Source: Nocardia iowensis
GTDB lineage: Bacteria > Actinomycetota > Actinomycetes > Mycobacteriales > Mycobacteriaceae
NCBI RefSeq assembly: GCF_019222765.1
Contig: NZ_CP078145.1
Span: forward strand, 1,550,001-1,614,000
Length of the DNA stretch: 64,000 nt
Direction: 5' to 3'
Shown in pieces: positions 52,472 through 61,772 of this stretch; position 1 is the first letter of the stretch; every line of letters starts with the position of its first letter. The position numbers and the translations under genes are program-made. The notes under the pieces were generated by a model. It had not been told where the DNA came from. It searched no databases and saw only the letters and a list, made by a program, of their open reading frames with translations.

Positions 52472-53632
52472 TCAGGAGATGTTCTTCAGGAACGACACGG
52501 CGTTCGCGCTGCCCGCTACCACGATGTCGAGCTTGCCGTCACCGTCGAAGTCGGCGACCACCGGCGTCTGCGGCGCCGAGGTGACGTCGAAATCGCCGGT
52601 CTTGCTGATGCTTCCGCCCTCACCGGTGAAGACCACCATCTTCGAGTTCAGCACCGCCGACATCGCGGCGTCCAGCTTGCCGTCCTTGTTGAAGTCGCCG
52701 GGGGCGATGCTGGTCGGGCCGAGACCGGACAGGTTCACCCGGTCGGTCTTCTTGAATCCGCCCTGTCCGTCGGAGAGCAGCAAGGTGGTGCTGAAGGAGA
52801 ACGAGTCGGCGGTGATCACGTCATCGATTCCGTCGCCGTCGAAGTCGCCCGCGCGCACGTCCTCGGTGATCAGGCCGGATGTGCTCGCGCCGCGCCGGGT
52901 GAAGCTGCCGTCCCCGTTGCCGGTGAAGACGTGCACCTGTTGCAGCGCGTCGTTGTTCACCGCGATATCCAACTTGTTGTCCGAGTTGAACTTTCCGACC
53001 GTGAACGCGGCGGCGACTCCCGGAATATGGCTGATCGATCCGTCATCGAGCGTTCCGTCACCCTTGCCGAGCCAGGTCTTCACGCCGGTGGGTACCAGGC
53101 TGAGCACGTCGGCCTTGCCGTCGCCGTTGACGTCGGCGACGATCGCCTCCTGTTGCGCGCCTTCGAGTGTCGGGTACTTCACGACCGGGCGGAAGGTGCC
53201 GTCGCCGTTGTTCAGGAAGGTCGCCAGCGTGGTCCACGCCTGCGCGACGACATCGGGTGTGCCGTCACCGTTCAGGTCGCCGACGCCCACCGCGCCGTAA
53301 CCGTTGCCCGCATCGCCGACCCTGGTGCCGGTGTTGAACCGGCCGTCCCCCTTGCCGGTCATCAGAATCGGGCCCACCCCTTGGAAATCGGCCGAGACGA
53401 TATCGGCCTTGCCGTCGCCGTTGAAGTCGGCGGTGACGGTGCCGATCGCGGACGGGCCCGGCCCCCACGAGGGAAACTGGCCGCCGGACGGCGAATCCAC
53501 CTTCGGCGCGAAGTTGATCGGAGCCGCGGCGTGCGCAGTGGCGGGGGCGATCAGGCCGGGGCCGATCAAGGAGAGTGCCGCGGCGGTCGCGGCGAGAACC
53601 AGGCCGCGCGGACGGAGGGGTGATGCGTGCAT
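52472..53632 (-). CDS. Secreted FG-GAP/VCBS repeat protein
   Basis: This 386-residue protein has a clear signal peptide (residues 1 to about 36: LVLAATAAALSLIGPGLIAPATAHA) and then about seven FG-GAP-like repeats with Ca2+-binding cores such as DFNGDGKADIV, DLNGDGTPDVV, DVNGDGKADVL, DFDGDGIDDVI and DFNKDGKLDAA. These fold as a beta-propeller like integrin alpha chains. No catalytic domain is attached, so adhesion or binding of surface ligands is the likely role. The ATG at 53632 gives the signal peptide directly. Confidence 0.88.
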   Translation of the reverse strand: MHASPLRPRGLVLAATAAALSLIGPGLIAPATAHAAAPINFAPKVDSPSGGQFPSWGPGPSAIGTVTADFNGDGKADIVSADFQGVGPILMTGKGDGRFNTGTRVGDAGNGYGAVGVGDLNGDGTPDVVAQAWTTLATFLNNGDGTFRPVVKYPTLEGAQQEAIVADVNGDGKADVLSLVPTGVKTWLGKGDGTLDDGSISHIPGVAAAFTVGKFNSDNKLDIAVNNDALQQVHVFTGNGDGSFTRRGASTSGLITEDVRAGDFDGDGIDDVITADSFSFSTTLLLSDGQGGFKKTDRVNLSGLGPTSIAPGDFNKDGKLDAAMSAVLNSKMVVFTGEGGSISKTGDFDVTSAPQTPVVADFDGDGKLDIVVAGSANAVSFLKNIS

Positions 53633-53980
53633 GACTTGTCCCGGTGTGCTCAGTGGTAGTGCAGGGGACCGGACTTTATGACGCGGGTCACACGAAGGCC
53701 GCGGTATTGCGGGCAATTCGTCGAATTGCCCAGCGCGGCGGTATTCGCTTCTGGCACTGTGCCAACGGCGATTCGGCATTGCGCCACGGATTCGCCCGAA
53801 TCCTATGGCACTGTGCCTATGTCAACCGCGGCCTATGTCAACCGCGACACGAAGGTCGCGTATCGCACAATCGTCATCGGGCGACTATCAGCTCGGCCGA
53901 AGCCCATGCCCTGCGCCATCAGTGAAGTCGGCCCTCCCTGGCTCGCGCGGTAAAACGACCCCTGGTGCTAACGTCGCCGC
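53633..53980. other. Palindrome- and repeat-dense divergent intergenic region
   Basis: This stretch of about 350 bp between the FG-GAP and deazaflavin-reductase genes has no convincing gene. It holds a 9-bp hairpin GGGCAATTC/GAATTGCCC (53711-53731) and TGGCACTGTGCC at 53752 and 53806, the first extended by one base to a 13-bp palindrome. GGATTCG-CC-CGAATCC (53788-53803) and a perfect 2x16-bp tandem repeat (53815-53846) follow. The word ACACGAAGG recurs near 53692 and 53848. Confidence 0.7.
53815..53846 (+). repeat. Perfect tandem duplication, 2 x 16 bp
   Basis: The unit GCCTATGTCAACCGCG is present twice head to tail without mismatch. It directly follows the second TGGCACTGTGCC palindrome. 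Confidence 0.9.
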
Positions 53981-54376
53981 ATGTCGAGTATGGGCGATAT
54001 TCAACATCGAGTGGTGACGACGCTGCAACGCCGCGTGGTCAATCCGATGCAGCGCAAGGTGCCCGGGCAGCAACTGCTGGAGACCGTCGGCCGGGTGAGC
54101 GGGCAGCCACGCATCACGCCGATCGGCGGCCGCTTGGTCGGCAACCAGTTCTGGCTGGTCTCCGAATTCGGTAACCGCTCCCAGTACATCCGAAACATCA
54201 AGGCGAACAACCGCGTTCGGTTGCGCCTGCATGGCCGCTGGCACACCGGCACCGCGCACCTGCTGCCCGACGACGACGCGCGCGCCCGGTTGCGTGAGCT
54301 GCCGCGCGGCAATAGCGCGGTGGTCCGGCTGGTCGGCACCGAGCTGCTCACCGTCCGCATCGATCTGGACGACTAA
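53981..54376 (+). CDS. F420 (deazaflavin)-dependent nitroreductase family protein
   Basis: This 131-residue single-domain split-barrel protein has the family core LLETVGRVSGQPRITPIGGRLVGNQFWLVSEFGNRSQYIRNIKANNRVRLRLHGRWHTGTAHLL. The SGQPR and SQYIRNIKAN segments are typical of Ddn-like proteins that use F420H2, a cofactor of mycobacteria, Nocardia and Streptomyces. Targets in this family include quinones, nitroimidazoles and aflatoxin-like compounds; the specific substrate is unknown. Confidence 0.85.
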   Translation: MSSMGDIQHRVVTTLQRRVVNPMQRKVPGQQLLETVGRVSGQPRITPIGGRLVGNQFWLVSEFGNRSQYIRNIKANNRVRLRLHGRWHTGTAHLLPDDDARARLRELPRGNSAVVRLVGTELLTVRIDLDD

Positions 54377-54425
54377 CCGAACCGTTCCAGCGCGCTGACC
54401 TGGATGCGGAGGGTTAGCTGCAAAT

Positions 54426-55526
54426 ATGGATCCCATGATCCGTGTGTTGACGAACCGCTGGACCGTGCTCGTTCCGCTCCTCGCCGCCCTCGCGCTGGCC
54501 GTTACCTGGGGGCGAAGTCTGTCCGGGGTGGCGGTGGTCGTGGTAGCCGCGGCGCTGATCGGCGCGGTGCTGGCGGCGGTCTACCACGCGGAGGTGGTCG
54601 CGCACCGGGTCGGTGAGCCGTTCGGGTCGCTGGTGCTCGCGGTCGCGGTGACCGTCATCGAGGTCGCGCTCATCGTCACGCTGATGATCTCCGGCGGCGA
54701 CAAGGCCGCCTCGCTGGCCCGTGACACCGTCTTCGCCGCCGTCATGATCACCTGCAATGGCATCTTCGGCCTGTCCCTGCTGGTCGGCGCGCTGCGCAGA
54801 CGGGTCGCGGTATTCAACGCCGAGGGGACCGGCGCCGCCCTGGCCACCGTCGCGACACTGGCCACGCTGAGCCTGGTGCTGCCGACCTTCACCACCAGCC
54901 AGTCCGGACCGGAGTTCTCCGCCGGGCAGCTGGCCTTCGCCGCAGTCGCCTCGCTGGCGCTGTACGGGCTGTTCGTCATGGTGCAGACGGTGCGCCATCC
55001 GGACGACTTCCTGCCCGTCGAAGGCGACGGCGTGGTGACCGACGACGACGAGCACGACGCCCCGCCCACCACTAGAGCCGCGCTGATCAGCCTCGCGCTG
55101 CTGTTCGTCGCGCTGGTGTGTGTGGTGGGACTGGCCAAGGTGGTCTCCCCGTCCATCGAATCGGCCGTCGCCTCCGCGGGCCTGCCGCCGTCCGCCGTCG
55201 GCGTGGTGATCGCGCTGCTCGTGCTGCTGCCGGAGACGCTCGCCGCGGTGCGCGCAGCCCGCCGCGACCGCGTGCAGATCAGCCTCAACCTCGCGCTCGG
55301 CTCGGCCATGGCCAGCATCGGTTTGACCATTCCGGCGATCGCGGTGGCCACCATCTGGCTGGAGGGCCCGCTGGTCCTCGGGCTCGGCGCCACGCAGATG
55401 GTGTTGCTGGCGCTCACGATCGTGGTCGGCGTCCTCACGGTCGTCCCCGGCCGGGCGACGCTCTTGCAAGGCGGTGTCCATTTGGCCCTGTTCTCGGCCT
55501 TCGTGTTCCTCGCCGCCAGTCCCTAG
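54426..55526 (+). CDS. Calcium/proton antiporter (ChaA-like, CaCA superfamily)
   Basis: This 366-residue membrane protein has about 11 helices arranged in two inverted repeats. The alpha-repeat signatures are GEPFGSLVLAVAVTVIEVALIVTLM in the first half and GVVIALLVLLPETLAAVRAARRDRVQISLNLALGSAMASIG in the second. It should exchange Ca2+ or Na+/K+ for H+. ATGs at 54426 and 54435 are both possible. A stem-loop follows the stop. Confidence 0.9.
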   Translation: MDPMIRVLTNRWTVLVPLLAALALAVTWGRSLSGVAVVVVAAALIGAVLAAVYHAEVVAHRVGEPFGSLVLAVAVTVIEVALIVTLMISGGDKAASLARDTVFAAVMITCNGIFGLSLLVGALRRRVAVFNAEGTGAALATVATLATLSLVLPTFTTSQSGPEFSAGQLAFAAVASLALYGLFVMVQTVRHPDDFLPVEGDGVVTDDDEHDAPPTTRAALISLALLFVALVCVVGLAKVVSPSIESAVASAGLPPSAVGVVIALLVLLPETLAAVRAARRDRVQISLNLALGSAMASIGLTIPAIAVATIWLEGPLVLGLGATQMVLLALTIVVGVLTVVPGRATLLQGGVHLALFSAFVFLAASP

Positions 55527-55528
55527 AG

Positions 55529-55562
55529 AGCACAGGTGGGCGACGCGAGTCGCCAGTGTGCT
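55529..55562 (+). terminator. Terminator-like stem-loop after the antiporter gene
   Basis: AGCACA and GGCGAC pair with GTCGCC and TGTGCT around a GCGA tetraloop, with unpaired bases between the two stem segments. It begins 3 bases after the stop. No strong U-tract. Confidence 0.5.
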
Positions 55563-55925
55563 GACTGTTGTCCCGCGGCGGGTCACCTTGCCGTAGGGCT
55601 GCGGTCCACCTTGTCCTGTTTGCCGATTTCGTCCGTCCGTAATCGGTTCGTGATCTTGCTCGAGGTTAGCCAAACTGGGTGACGCAAAGCACATTGATAG
55701 CGAATATGCGCTGATAACTCGTTGCAGAACGGTGAGTTACTTCCATTCTGTGCTTTTGACCGGCCGGTGAAGCTAGTCGTCAGCAAGCGAATAGGAGGCG
55801 ATGCTCACACCGTGATCAGCTTTACTGTTACCAATGGTCACCGATAGCTTCATGGTGGCAGTGACGCCCATCATGGAGAGAACCACTTTGAAACCTGAGA
55901 CACACCGGCCTAGCTGGGGCCAAGC
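55563..55925. other. Leader/promoter region of the mce operon
   Basis: About 360 bp are free of convincing genes. It is locally AT-richer than its flanks (around 55670-55760), as expected of a promoter region. TTGACC at 55756 is the best -35 candidate, but a matching -10 is not clear. No adjacent FadR/GntR or TetR mce-regulator gene is present in the window. Confidence 0.5.
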
Positions 55926-56768
55926 GTGGCCTCTGTGACCGGGGCTCGCTCCAGCGCCGCCGTCCGTATCGTCCGCAAGAACTTCTCCGAGACCGTCGTC
56001 TCGTCATTGCGGACCTTCGGTCGAGCCGTGGACATCGCGCGCGAATCGGTGACCGGTACGGCCACCGGGATCGCGCGCGGCCAATTCCAGTGGCGGGAAG
56101 CGGTCACGCAGGCCTGGCGATTGGTGACGGTCACCGCGATTCCCGCGATCCTCATCGCGATCCCGTTCGGCGTCATCGTCTCGATTCAGGTCGGCAACCT
56201 CATCCACACCCTCGGCGCCGACTCGCTGCTCGGCGCGACCGGCGGACTCGGCGTGATCAAGCAGGGCGCCCCGCTGGCCACCGGATTTCTCCTCGGCGGT
56301 GCCGGCGCCGCTGCCATCGCCGCCGATCTTGGCGCGCGCACGATCCGCGAGGAGATCGACGCGCTCAACACCATGGGCATCAGTCCGATTCCGCGCCTGG
56401 TGATTCCGCGACTGGTCGCGATGATCTTCGTGGCGCCGCTGCTGAACATCCTCATCATCTTCGTCGGCATCGTCGCGGGCTACGCGGTCGCTGTCGGCGG
56501 TCAGAACGTCACCCCGGGCAGCTATTGGGCCACCTTCGGTTCCTTCACCACCGTCGCCGATGTATGGGTGTCGCTGCTCAAGGCCGCCCTGTTCGGCTTC
56601 CTGGTGGTGGTCATCGCCTGCCAGCGCGGGCTGGAGGCCAAGGGTGGACCGCGCGGTGTGGCCGACGCGGTGAACGCGGCCGTGGTGCTGTCGGTCGTGT
56701 CTATCGCGGTCGTCAACCTCGGCGTCACCCAGGTTGTCGAGATGTTCCTGCCGACCAGGTTGGTGTGA
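55926..56768 (+). CDS. yrbEA: Mce transporter permease YrbE (A type)
   Basis: This 280-residue permease of the MlaE family has five to six helices. The conserved EExDAL cytosolic loop is present as IREEIDALNTMGISPIPRLVIPRLVA, with GAAAIAADLGARTIR ahead of it. With YrbEB it forms the inner-membrane channel of an Mce lipid importer, powered by the MceG ATPase, which is not in the window. GTG start (MASVTGARSS). It is the first gene of the operon; yrbEB follows one base after its stop. Confidence 0.93.
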   Translation: MASVTGARSSAAVRIVRKNFSETVVSSLRTFGRAVDIARESVTGTATGIARGQFQWREAVTQAWRLVTVTAIPAILIAIPFGVIVSIQVGNLIHTLGADSLLGATGGLGVIKQGAPLATGFLLGGAGAAAIAADLGARTIREEIDALNTMGISPIPRLVIPRLVAMIFVAPLLNILIIFVGIVAGYAVAVGGQNVTPGSYWATFGSFTTVADVWVSLLKAALFGFLVVVIACQRGLEAKGGPRGVADAVNAAVVLSVVSIAVVNLGVTQVVEMFLPTRLV

Positions 56769-56769
56769 C

Positions 56770-57636
56770 GTGGCTGCTTCGACCTACGTGCCCAAGGGCT
56801 TGGGCTGGATCTCCCGCTTCTACCAGCGCCGCGGCCTGATTTTGGTGCGGTTCGAGTCGCTGGGCTTCGTGCTGGCCTTCGTCTGGCAGGTGCTTTCGTC
56901 GATTCCGTTGACGCTCAAGCACTATCGCGACGAGACGATGCGCATCATCTCCGATATGACCTGGGGTCGCGGCTCGGTCATCGTCGGCGGCGGCACGGTC
57001 CCGATGATGATGGTGCTCGGCCTGGTCATGGGGGCCTCCGTCGCCGTCGAATCGTTCACCATGCTGAACATCCTCGGCATGGGCCCGGTCACCGGCATCG
57101 TCTCCGCCTACGCGACTACCCGCGAGCTCGCGCCCATCGCCGCAGCGATCGGCTTCGCCGCGCAGGCCGGGTGCCGGATCACCGCCGAGATCGGCTCCAT
57201 GCGCATCTCCGAGGAGATCGACGCGCTCGAGGCGATGGGTGTGCGCTCGGTGCCCTTCGTCGTGACCACCCGGGTGATCGCAGGCGCGATCTCGATCGTG
57301 CCGACCTTCCTGATCGGTCTGATCCTGGCGTACCTGTCCTGCCGCGGGCTGATCACGCTGGTGCACGGCCAATCCGCGGGCGTGTACGACCACTACTTCT
57401 TCCAATTCGTGGCCGGGTTCGACGTGATCGCCGCGGTGATCAAGGTGGCCATCTTCGCCACCGTCGTGATCCTCATCCACAGCTACTACGGCTTCTTCGC
57501 CACCGGCGGGCCCGAGGGCGTCGGCATTGCCTCGGGCCGTGCGGTGCGCGCCTCGTCGGTGGCGATCGTGGCCATCGACATGGTGCTCACCATCGTGCTG
57601 TGGGGCTTCCACGCGACGATCAGTTTCACGGGATAG
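56770..57636 (+). CDS. yrbEB: Mce transporter permease YrbE (B type)
   Basis: This 288-residue MlaE-family permease is the partner of YrbEA. The conserved loop is SMRISEEIDALEAMGVRSVPFVVTTRVIAG, followed by helices VPTFLIGLILAYLSC and VIKVAIFATVVILIHSYYGFFA. GTG start (MAASTYVPKGLGW). It is coupled to the mceA gene at a TAGTG junction. Confidence 0.93.
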   Translation: MAASTYVPKGLGWISRFYQRRGLILVRFESLGFVLAFVWQVLSSIPLTLKHYRDETMRIISDMTWGRGSVIVGGGTVPMMMVLGLVMGASVAVESFTMLNILGMGPVTGIVSAYATTRELAPIAAAIGFAAQAGCRITAEIGSMRISEEIDALEAMGVRSVPFVVTTRVIAGAISIVPTFLIGLILAYLSCRGLITLVHGQSAGVYDHYFFQFVAGFDVIAAVIKVAIFATVVILIHSYYGFFATGGPEGVGIASGRAVRASSVAIVAIDMVLTIVLWGFHATISFTG

Positions 57637-57641
57637 TGGCG

Positions 57642-58667
57642 ATGCCGAAGTACGGATTGCCCGGAGTGGCAGTAGACAAGCAGCGATCACGGCTCGTCGG
57701 CCTGATCGCGGTCGGCCTGATCGCGGCGGTGGTCGCGACCATCGCGCTGCAACGGGAGCTGCGCTCCGATGATGGGCTGCACATCGCGATGCACACCGAA
57801 CAGATCGGCGACGGCATCGTCGCGGGCACCCCGGTGCGGGTGGATGGCGTGCAGGTCGGCACGGTCACCGAGATCGACCCGGCCGAGCGGGGAACCCAGC
57901 GAATCACCTTGCGGCTGGATCGCTCTCAGCTGCACGGCATCGACGACAGCCTGCGAGTCGACTACGCCCCCGCGAACCTCTTCGGCATCAGCGAGATCGA
58001 GTTGCGCCGTGGCTCCGGCGGTTCGGCTCTGCGCGACAACAGCGTGATCGACCTGACCGGTGCCAATTCCGCCGCGATCTTCGACGCCACCATGGGCAGC
58101 ATGCTGCGCAACCTGTCGCAGAGCGGCGATTCGGTGCTGACCCCGCAGATGGCGACGGTGATCAGCCAGGTTTCCCACGACATGAAGGCCTTCACCCCGC
58201 TGGCGCAGGCGATTATCCAGGCGGCCCAGATCGTCACCGACAACCAGCGGATGCCACCCTCCGAACTGGCCGCCCGGCTCGGACCCGCGTTCTACGGCGC
58301 AGGCGATTTCGCCGGCGCCAACGAGGTGATGGTGGACATGCTTCGCAATATCCCACGGCTGCAGTCGAATCGGGAATCCTTCGACGCAGGCGTGCGGATG
58401 CACACCGACACGCTGCTGCCGGGCATAGCCGACCTCGGCAACGCGTTGGGTGACGACCTGTCCGGGGTCACCGACATGCTCGCGCCGGTGCTGACGCTGC
58501 TCGCCCAGATGGTGCCGCAGCCGCGACAGTCGGGCGCCGAGCTGACCGAGTTGCTGCGCCGCCTGCGCGCGGCCATGCCGGACACCCCGAACGGGCCCGT
58601 GCTGAACGCCGAGATCGACCTGACCGGAATGCCCGTGCTGGCACCCTTAGTGGCGGGTGTCCGATGA
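57642..58667 (+). CDS. mceA: Mce family protein, MceA position
   Basis: This 341-residue protein has an N-terminal anchor helix (LVGLIAVGLIAAVVATIAL) and one MlaD/MCE domain (about 40-120: TEQIGDGIVAGTPVRVDGVQVGTVTEID). The remainder is a long helical region forming the transport tunnel. The ATG at 57642 or an in-frame GTG at 57636 overlapping the yrbEB stop may be used. The first of six Mce subunits, in the order typical of actinobacterial mce operons. Confidence 0.92.
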   Translation: MPKYGLPGVAVDKQRSRLVGLIAVGLIAAVVATIALQRELRSDDGLHIAMHTEQIGDGIVAGTPVRVDGVQVGTVTEIDPAERGTQRITLRLDRSQLHGIDDSLRVDYAPANLFGISEIELRRGSGGSALRDNSVIDLTGANSAAIFDATMGSMLRNLSQSGDSVLTPQMATVISQVSHDMKAFTPLAQAIIQAAQIVTDNQRMPPSELAARLGPAFYGAGDFAGANEVMVDMLRNIPRLQSNRESFDAGVRMHTDTLLPGIADLGNALGDDLSGVTDMLAPVLTLLAQMVPQPRQSGAELTELLRRLRAAMPDTPNGPVLNAEIDLTGMPVLAPLVAGVR

Positions 58668-59665
58668 CGGTGCGTGCCGCCGGCTGGCGGCTGGGGTTGT
58701 TCGCCGTGGTGATGATCGTCGTGCTCGGCATCGTCTGCACGGCGATCAAGCGACCGGTGTCCGGACCTACCGAACAGCACTCCGCGCTGTTCACCGATGC
58801 CAACGGTTTGAAGGTCGGCGACGACGTGCGCATGTACGGCGTGCAGGTCGGCAAGGTCGACGGTATCGAGCTCGACGGGGTGCAGGCGCGAGTTCGGTTG
58901 TCGCTGAAGACCGATGCGTCGATCTACGACAACTCGAAACTGGCCATCCGCTACCAGAACCTCACCGGCCAGCGCTATATCGACCTGCAGCAGCAGCCGC
59001 GGCCCGGCAAGCGCATCGCGGGCGGCACGACGGTCGGCGTCGAGCACACCGTGCCGTCGTTCGATGTGACCAGCATGTTCAACGGCCTGAAGCCGGTGCT
59101 GGCCACCATCTCCCCGGAGGAGATCAACCAGTTCAGCGCGAGCATGGTCGCCCTCATCGAGGGCGACGGCAACGGCATCGGACCCGCGCTGGCGGCGATC
59201 GACAAACTCGCGGCGCACGTCAAGGACCGGCAGGTGGTGATCGACAAGGTGCTGCAGAACCTGTCCGACCTGCAAGAAACAGCCGGCGGGAAGGTCCACT
59301 ACATGGTGCCCCTGCTGGCCCGGCTGGCCGACATCTTCTCGGGCCTGCAATCCAATATGGCTGGGCTGGCCCAGTTCGCCGCGGCCGCGCCCTCGGTGCT
59401 CGGCCCGCTGGAAAATCTGTTCAACGCCCTCGGCCTGCAGAGCCCCGACGATGTGGACGCGTTGATCAGCAAGATCTTCCCCGATCCGCAGCAGGCCCTC
59501 GAGGTGTTCGACAAGCTGCCCGGACTGTTGGCGGGCTTCGACGCGGCGATCCCCAAATCGGCCGTGGCGGGCTGGAAGCCGCAGTGCTCCAAGGGGCAGG
59601 CGGACGTGCCACAGGTACTCGGCGTACTCATCGCGGGACAGCAGGTGGCGGTATGCGCTGGGTGA
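58664..59665 (+). CDS. mceB: Mce family protein, MceB position
   Basis: This 333-residue Mce subunit has an N-terminal helix (GLFAVVMIVVLGIVCTAI), an MCE domain (FTDANGLKVGDDVRMYGVQVGKVDGIEL) and a helical C-terminal half. A late Cys pair (WKPQCSKG and the terminal VCAG) is shared with other MceB proteins. ATGA overlap with mceA. Confidence 0.92.
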   Translation: MTVRAAGWRLGLFAVVMIVVLGIVCTAIKRPVSGPTEQHSALFTDANGLKVGDDVRMYGVQVGKVDGIELDGVQARVRLSLKTDASIYDNSKLAIRYQNLTGQRYIDLQQQPRPGKRIAGGTTVGVEHTVPSFDVTSMFNGLKPVLATISPEEINQFSASMVALIEGDGNGIGPALAAIDKLAAHVKDRQVVIDKVLQNLSDLQETAGGKVHYMVPLLARLADIFSGLQSNMAGLAQFAAAAPSVLGPLENLFNALGLQSPDDVDALISKIFPDPQQALEVFDKLPGLLAGFDAAIPKSAVAGWKPQCSKGQADVPQVLGVLIAGQQVAVCAG

Positions 59666-60687
59666 GTGGGATGTTCGCCGATCGCCGGGTCGTCGGCGAG
59701 CAGGAGAAGAAGCGGCGCGAAATCCGGCTCGGCATCGCCGGCGTCGTGTTGATCGCGGTGCTGGCCGTCGCGGCGGGCGTGCTGTACGTCGTCCCGATCG
59801 GTAAGCAGACCTACAGTGCCGATCTGGCGGAGGCCCAGTCGGTGCAGGCCGGTGACGACATCCGCGTCGCCGGGATCAGCGTCGGCACGGTGAAATCGCT
59901 GGAGCTGAAACCGGATCGGGTGGTCATGCGCTTCACCGTCGACTCCAACGTGTTCGTCGGCGACCAGTCCACGCTGGATATCCGCATGCTCACCGTGGTC
60001 GGCGGCAACTATGTGGCGCTGTTCCCCTCGGGCACGACACCGTTGGGCGACAAGCACATTCCGCCGGACCGGGTGCGGCTGCCGTACAGCCTGGTGCAGA
60101 CCTTCCAGGACGCGGCCGAGCCGCTGCGCAAGATCGATGGAGACACGTTGCGGCGCAACCTGGCCGCGCTCGGCACCTCGGTCGCGCAGGCGCCGGACAC
60201 GCTGCGCACCACCCTCGACAGCCTCAACAGCTTCGTCGACGACCTCAATCGCCAGCACACGATGATTTCCAAGGCGATCGCCAACGCCGACGAGTACGTG
60301 ACCATGTACGACGGCGCCAAGAGTTCGCTGGGCAGGCTGGTGCAGGCAACCAACCTGATGGAGGACCTGGTCCTGGGCAAGCGTGCCGAGCTGCGCGAGG
60401 GTCTGCGGCTGTTGAATGCGGTGATCAGCAAGGCCGCGGCGATCGCGCCGACCTACGCGGAGCTGAAGCCGAAGCTGCAGCCGCTGTTCGACGCCGTGCC
60501 ACGGCTGACGGAACTGCTCGACAAGCTGGACCCGGTCGTCGCCTCGGTGCAGGACCTGCAGCAGAAGCTGTCGGCGATGGCGATTCCCGACGGCGGCGTG
60601 ACGATCGACCAGTCCGGTCAGACCATTACCGCGCCACCGAACGCGATCGCGCGGGTGTGCGTGCCGCTGCCGGGGAGGGACTGCTGA
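59653..60687 (+). CDS. mceC: Mce family protein, MceC position
   Basis: This 344-residue Mce subunit has a charged start (MFADRRVVGEQEKKRREIRLG), an anchor helix (VVLIAVLAVAAGVLYVV), an MCE domain (AEAQSVQAGDDIRVAGISVGTVKSLEL) and a long helical stalk. The C-terminus (RVCVPLPGRDC) has two cysteines. The ATG lies inside the mceB 3' end, a 13-bp overlap. Confidence 0.9.
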   Translation: MRWVSGMFADRRVVGEQEKKRREIRLGIAGVVLIAVLAVAAGVLYVVPIGKQTYSADLAEAQSVQAGDDIRVAGISVGTVKSLELKPDRVVMRFTVDSNVFVGDQSTLDIRMLTVVGGNYVALFPSGTTPLGDKHIPPDRVRLPYSLVQTFQDAAEPLRKIDGDTLRRNLAALGTSVAQAPDTLRTTLDSLNSFVDDLNRQHTMISKAIANADEYVTMYDGAKSSLGRLVQATNLMEDLVLGKRAELREGLRLLNAVISKAAAIAPTYAELKPKLQPLFDAVPRLTELLDKLDPVVASVQDLQQKLSAMAIPDGGVTIDQSGQTITAPPNAIARVCVPLPGRDC

Positions 60688-61772
60688 TGCTGCACAAGAT
60701 CCTGGGCTCGCGGGCGTTCATGTCGGTATCGGGCGCGCTCGTGGCGGTCGCGCTCGTCGTCGTGGGGTATTTCATCGCCTTCGATCCGATGAAGCAGACC
60801 CAGAGCTACTGCGCGATCATGCCCGACAGCGTCGGCCTGTACGTCGGCAATCAGGTGACCATGCGGGGCATTCCGGTGGGCACCGTGACTTCCATTGCCC
60901 CGCAGGGCAAGTCGGTGAAGGTCGAATTCGACGTCGAAGCCGATAAGCCGGTCTACGCCGACGCGGGCGCCACCACGCTGGCCGACAGCATCGTCGCGGC
61001 TCGCGAGCTCGCCGTGGTGTCCGCGGGCAAGGACACCGCGCGCTGGAACGCCGCGCAGTGCATCACCAAGACGCTGACGCCCAAGAGCGTCTCCGAGACG
61101 CTGAACGCGGTCGCGCAGCTGTCCGCGCAGATCTCGGGACCGGACGCCAAAACCCCCGACGCCCTCGCCCAGGGTTTGTCGCAGCTGAACGCGGCGACCG
61201 CGGGAACCGGGCCGCAGATCAACGACATCATCAAGAAGCTGAGCGGGGCGATGGCCTCGCCCGATGCCGACATCGGCCATCTGGTCGGCGTTTTCGACGC
61301 CTTCGCCTCGGTCGGCAAGAAGGTCGAGGAGCACTGGGGCGACATCGAATCGATGTTCCGCCGGTTGGCGCCGGTGCTCAGTGCGTCGCGCACCGATCTC
61401 CTGGAACCCGGTGCGCAGGTGATCGACGGACTCGCGCAACTGCTTCCGGTGCTCAACGACCTCACCACGGCCTTCGGCGATCCGATCATGAAGGCCCTCG
61501 ATTTCACCGTGCCGCTGGTGAAGTTCCTGCGTGCCCGGGTCGGATCGCTGGCCCAGGTCGTGTCGATGATGCCGGTGCTGACCGACGCCCTCCGGTCGGT
61601 CGGGCAGTCGGGGATCATCTATGCCGCACCGAAAGTCGCGATCCCGCAGCAGCAGGCCGACCAAGTGTGCGCGGTGCTGAACGCGCTGGCGCCGGGCCGC
61701 TGCGACGCCGCGGGGGGTATGGCGAAGGTCGACATGGCGGCCCTGATGTTCGGATTGGCTGGTGCGCGATGA
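60687..61772 (+). CDS. mceD: Mce family protein, MceD position
   Basis: This 361-residue Mce subunit has anchor helix VSGALVAVALVVVGYFIAF, MCE domain MPDSVGLYVGNQVTMRGIPVGTVTSIAPQG, a helical region (about 150-320) and paired Cys at the end (VCAVLNALAPGRC). It starts at a TGATG overlap with mceC, with GGGAGGGA ahead as the Shine-Dalgarno site. Confidence 0.92.
   Translation: MLHKILGSRAFMSVSGALVAVALVVVGYFIAFDPMKQTQSYCAIMPDSVGLYVGNQVTMRGIPVGTVTSIAPQGKSVKVEFDVEADKPVYADAGATTLADSIVAARELAVVSAGKDTARWNAAQCITKTLTPKSVSETLNAVAQLSAQISGPDAKTPDALAQGLSQLNAATAGTGPQINDIIKKLSGAMASPDADIGHLVGVFDAFASVGKKVEEHWGDIESMFRRLAPVLSASRTDLLEPGAQVIDGLAQLLPVLNDLTTAFGDPIMKALDFTVPLVKFLRARVGSLAQVVSMMPVLTDALRSVGQSGIIYAAPKVAIPQQQADQVCAVLNALAPGRCDAAGGMAKVDMAALMFGLAGAR

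Noticed and set aside
53752..53817. TGGCAC words resembling the -24 box of sigma-54 promoters
   Set aside because: No TTGC follows at the required spacing, and actinobacteria of this type lack sigma-54. The words are halves of palindromes instead.
53678..53953. 91-codon plus-strand frame upstream of the F420-type reductase gene
   Set aside because: It runs through several perfect palindromes and the tandem repeat, has no ribosome-binding site and matches no family.
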